Origin: CAYSLC01 sp964431545
GTDB taxonomy: Bacteria > Desulfobacterota > Desulfobacteria > Desulfobacterales > JAABSP01
Assembly: GCA_964431545.1 (NCBI GenBank)
Contig: CAYSLC010000057.1
Coordinates: 1 to 26,235 of the forward strand
Direction of reading: 5' to 3'
DNA: 26,235 nucleotides
Numbering within the stretch: the stretch's first letter is position 1; every line of letters begins with the position of its first letter. Below, piece by piece: positions 25,007 to 26,235 of the stretch. The notes under the pieces were generated by a model. That model searched no databases. It was not told the DNA's origin and saw only the letters and a program-made list of their open reading frames with translations. The translations under genes were made by a program, and so were the position numbers.

Positions 25007-26235
25007 ATGAAATCGAAAACGATTCTCATCCTGTTGGCCGTCTGCGCCGTCCTCGGCGCCATCGCCTATTTCACCCTCAACCCGGCCGGCGAAGACCGGA
25101 GCGCCTCCCGGATGGGCACGGACCTGTTCGACGCCCTGCCCGTCAACGACGTGGCCGCCATCGACCTGGCCGGCCCGGTGGACGCGGTCTCCTTGAAGCG
25201 GGGGGAGACGGTCTGGGAGGTGGCGGACCGGTACGGCTACCCCGCCGACTTCGGTAAGATCACCGAGATGGTGAAGAAACTGAGGGACGCCGCCGTGGGC
25301 CGGAGCTTTCCGGCGGACGACGACACCCTCGACCGCCTCTCCCTTCATCCGCCCGGCCAAGAGGGCGTCACCGAGGACCAGGCCGGCACCCGGATCACCC
25401 TCAAGGACAAGGCCGGGAAGGCCCTGGCCGACGTGATCGTCGGCGACCCCCGGGAAGCGTCCGCCGGCGCCGGCGGCCACTACCTCAAGATGGCCGGCGG
25501 CGAGACCATCTATCTGGTGGACCAAAGCTTTCGGCTGATGGAGACCCGGCCGGCCGACTGGCTGGAGAAGGAGCTTCTCAAGGCCCCGGGCAAGGAGGTG
25601 GAACAGGTGACCTACCGGAAGGGGGAGGAGACGGTCTACACGCTGGCCCGCCCGGAGAAGGGGAAGGATCCGGCGTTCGAGGAGACCCCCGAGGCATATG
25701 CCGACCGGAAGGTGAAGACGAGCGAGATGAACACGCTGTTCACCGCCCTGTCGGCGTTCCGGATCGACGATGTGGCCGATCCGGCCAAGTTCGGCGAGGA
25801 TGCCGAGCCGTTCCAGGAGACCTTCACCTACCGCCTCTACGACGGGACCCGGTACCGGATCTCCCTGGGGGGGCCGGTGGCGGATGATCCGGAGAAGTTC
25901 TACCTCCGGGTCCGGGCCGACTACGAGGCCCCGCCGGAGCCGCCCGAGGAGGCGGAGGCGACGGAACCCGAGGAGACGTCCGACGGGGACGCGGAAACGG
26001 CGGAGGCCGACGCCGAGGCGGAGAAAGCGGCCGAGGAGGCCCGGAAGAAGGCGGCCGCCGAGCGGAAGGAGAAGCAGGCGGAGCTGGCCCGATCGGCGGT
26101 GGAGCTGACCGAGAAGATCGGCAAGTGGACCTACATCGTGCCCAAGTGGCGGTACGAGAACTTCACCACCGATGTGGCGGATTTCTTCGAGGCGCCGCCG
26201 GAGCCGGAGGCTGATGCCGAGACGCCGGAGGCCGG
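25007..26235 (+). CDS. DUF4340-domain exported protein, cut by the right window edge
   Basis: The frame opens at ATG 25007 (MKSKTILIL), 16 nt after the gldG-like stop, with AGAGGAG about 9 nt upstream, and stays open for 409 codons to the edge. Residues 5-23 form a signal or anchor helix. The next part has the DUF4340 pattern: short repeats of a beta-rich module such as VAAIDLAGPVDAVSLKRGETVWEVADRYGYPADFGKI, later ETIYLVDQSFRLMETRPADWLEKELL. A Glu/Ala-rich low-complexity stretch (about 305-360, including many EEA and KKAAAERKEK units) separates this from a segment reading IGKWTYIVPKWRYENF. DUF4340 genes often follow GldG-type genes, so it likely works with the exporter on the outer face of the inner membrane. 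Function is not established. Confidence 0.85.
   Translation, partial: MKSKTILILLAVCAVLGAIAYFTLNPAGEDRSASRMGTDLFDALPVNDVAAIDLAGPVDAVSLKRGETVWEVADRYGYPADFGKITEMVKKLRDAAVGRSFPADDDTLDRLSLHPPGQEGVTEDQAGTRITLKDKAGKALADVIVGDPREASAGAGGHYLKMAGGETIYLVDQSFRLMETRPADWLEKELLKAPGKEVEQVTYRKGEETVYTLARPEKGKDPAFEETPEAYADRKVKTSEMNTLFTALSAFRIDDVADPAKFGEDAEPFQETFTYRLYDGTRYRISLGGPVADDPEKFYLRVRADYEAPPEPPEEAEATEPEETSDGDAETAEADAEAEKAAEEARKKAAAERKEKQAELARSAVELTEKIGKWTYIVPKWRYENFTTDVADFFEAPPEPEADAETPEA

Overview
The window looks like chromosomal DNA from a GC-rich sulfate-reducing Desulfobacterota (former Deltaproteobacteria). The main evidence is a complete set of genes for the Qrc menaquinone reductase (QrcABCD), typical of sulfate reducers that send periplasmic electrons from hydrogen or formate into the quinone pool. 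A CcsB/ResB-type cytochrome c maturation pair and a probable selenoprotein fit the same picture. I see no rRNA, tRNA, CRISPR array, insertion sequence or prophage gene.

Layout. From 1 to about 21,050 every gene lies on the minus strand; from 21,286 to the right edge every gene lies on the plus strand, so the two halves diverge from the intergenic region 21,053-21,285. In transcription order the minus half reads: resB, a zinc-ribbon/AMIN membrane protein, a double-AMIN exported protein, ccsA/resC, then (after a 159-bp gap with a promoter-like sequence and a perfect inverted repeat) qrcA, qrcB, qrcC, qrcD and an unrecorded 54-residue membrane protein, closed by a strong rho-independent terminator. 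Next come murA and comEC, overlapping by a GTGA start/stop, a 2092-residue exported macroglobulin-like protein with its own promoter-like sequence, and a DUF166-family gene cut by the left edge. The plus half is an ABC exporter of the GldA/GldF/GldG type followed by a DUF4340 protein cut by the right edge.

How the genes fit together. ResB and CcsA would export haem and attach it to periplasmic cytochromes, and the gene just downstream, qrcA, is a multihaem cytochrome c that needs this. The two AMIN-domain proteins between resB and ccsA are exported or membrane-anchored and have no obvious role in haem attachment. MurA makes the first committed peptidoglycan precursor, and ComEC is a DNA-uptake channel. 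The plus-strand genes form one compact ABC-2 type operon whose substrate is unknown.

The most interesting points are: (1) an in-frame TGA at 329-327 in the DUF166 gene, followed by a hairpin closely resembling a bacterial SECIS element, so the gene reads through as a selenoprotein with Sec109 next to Cys110; (2) the 54-residue, single-helix protein translationally coupled to qrcD, a possible fifth Qrc component; (3) five canonical haem motifs in QrcA plus a lone-cysteine candidate sixth site; (4) the linkage of resB, two AMIN proteins, ccsA and qrcABCD.
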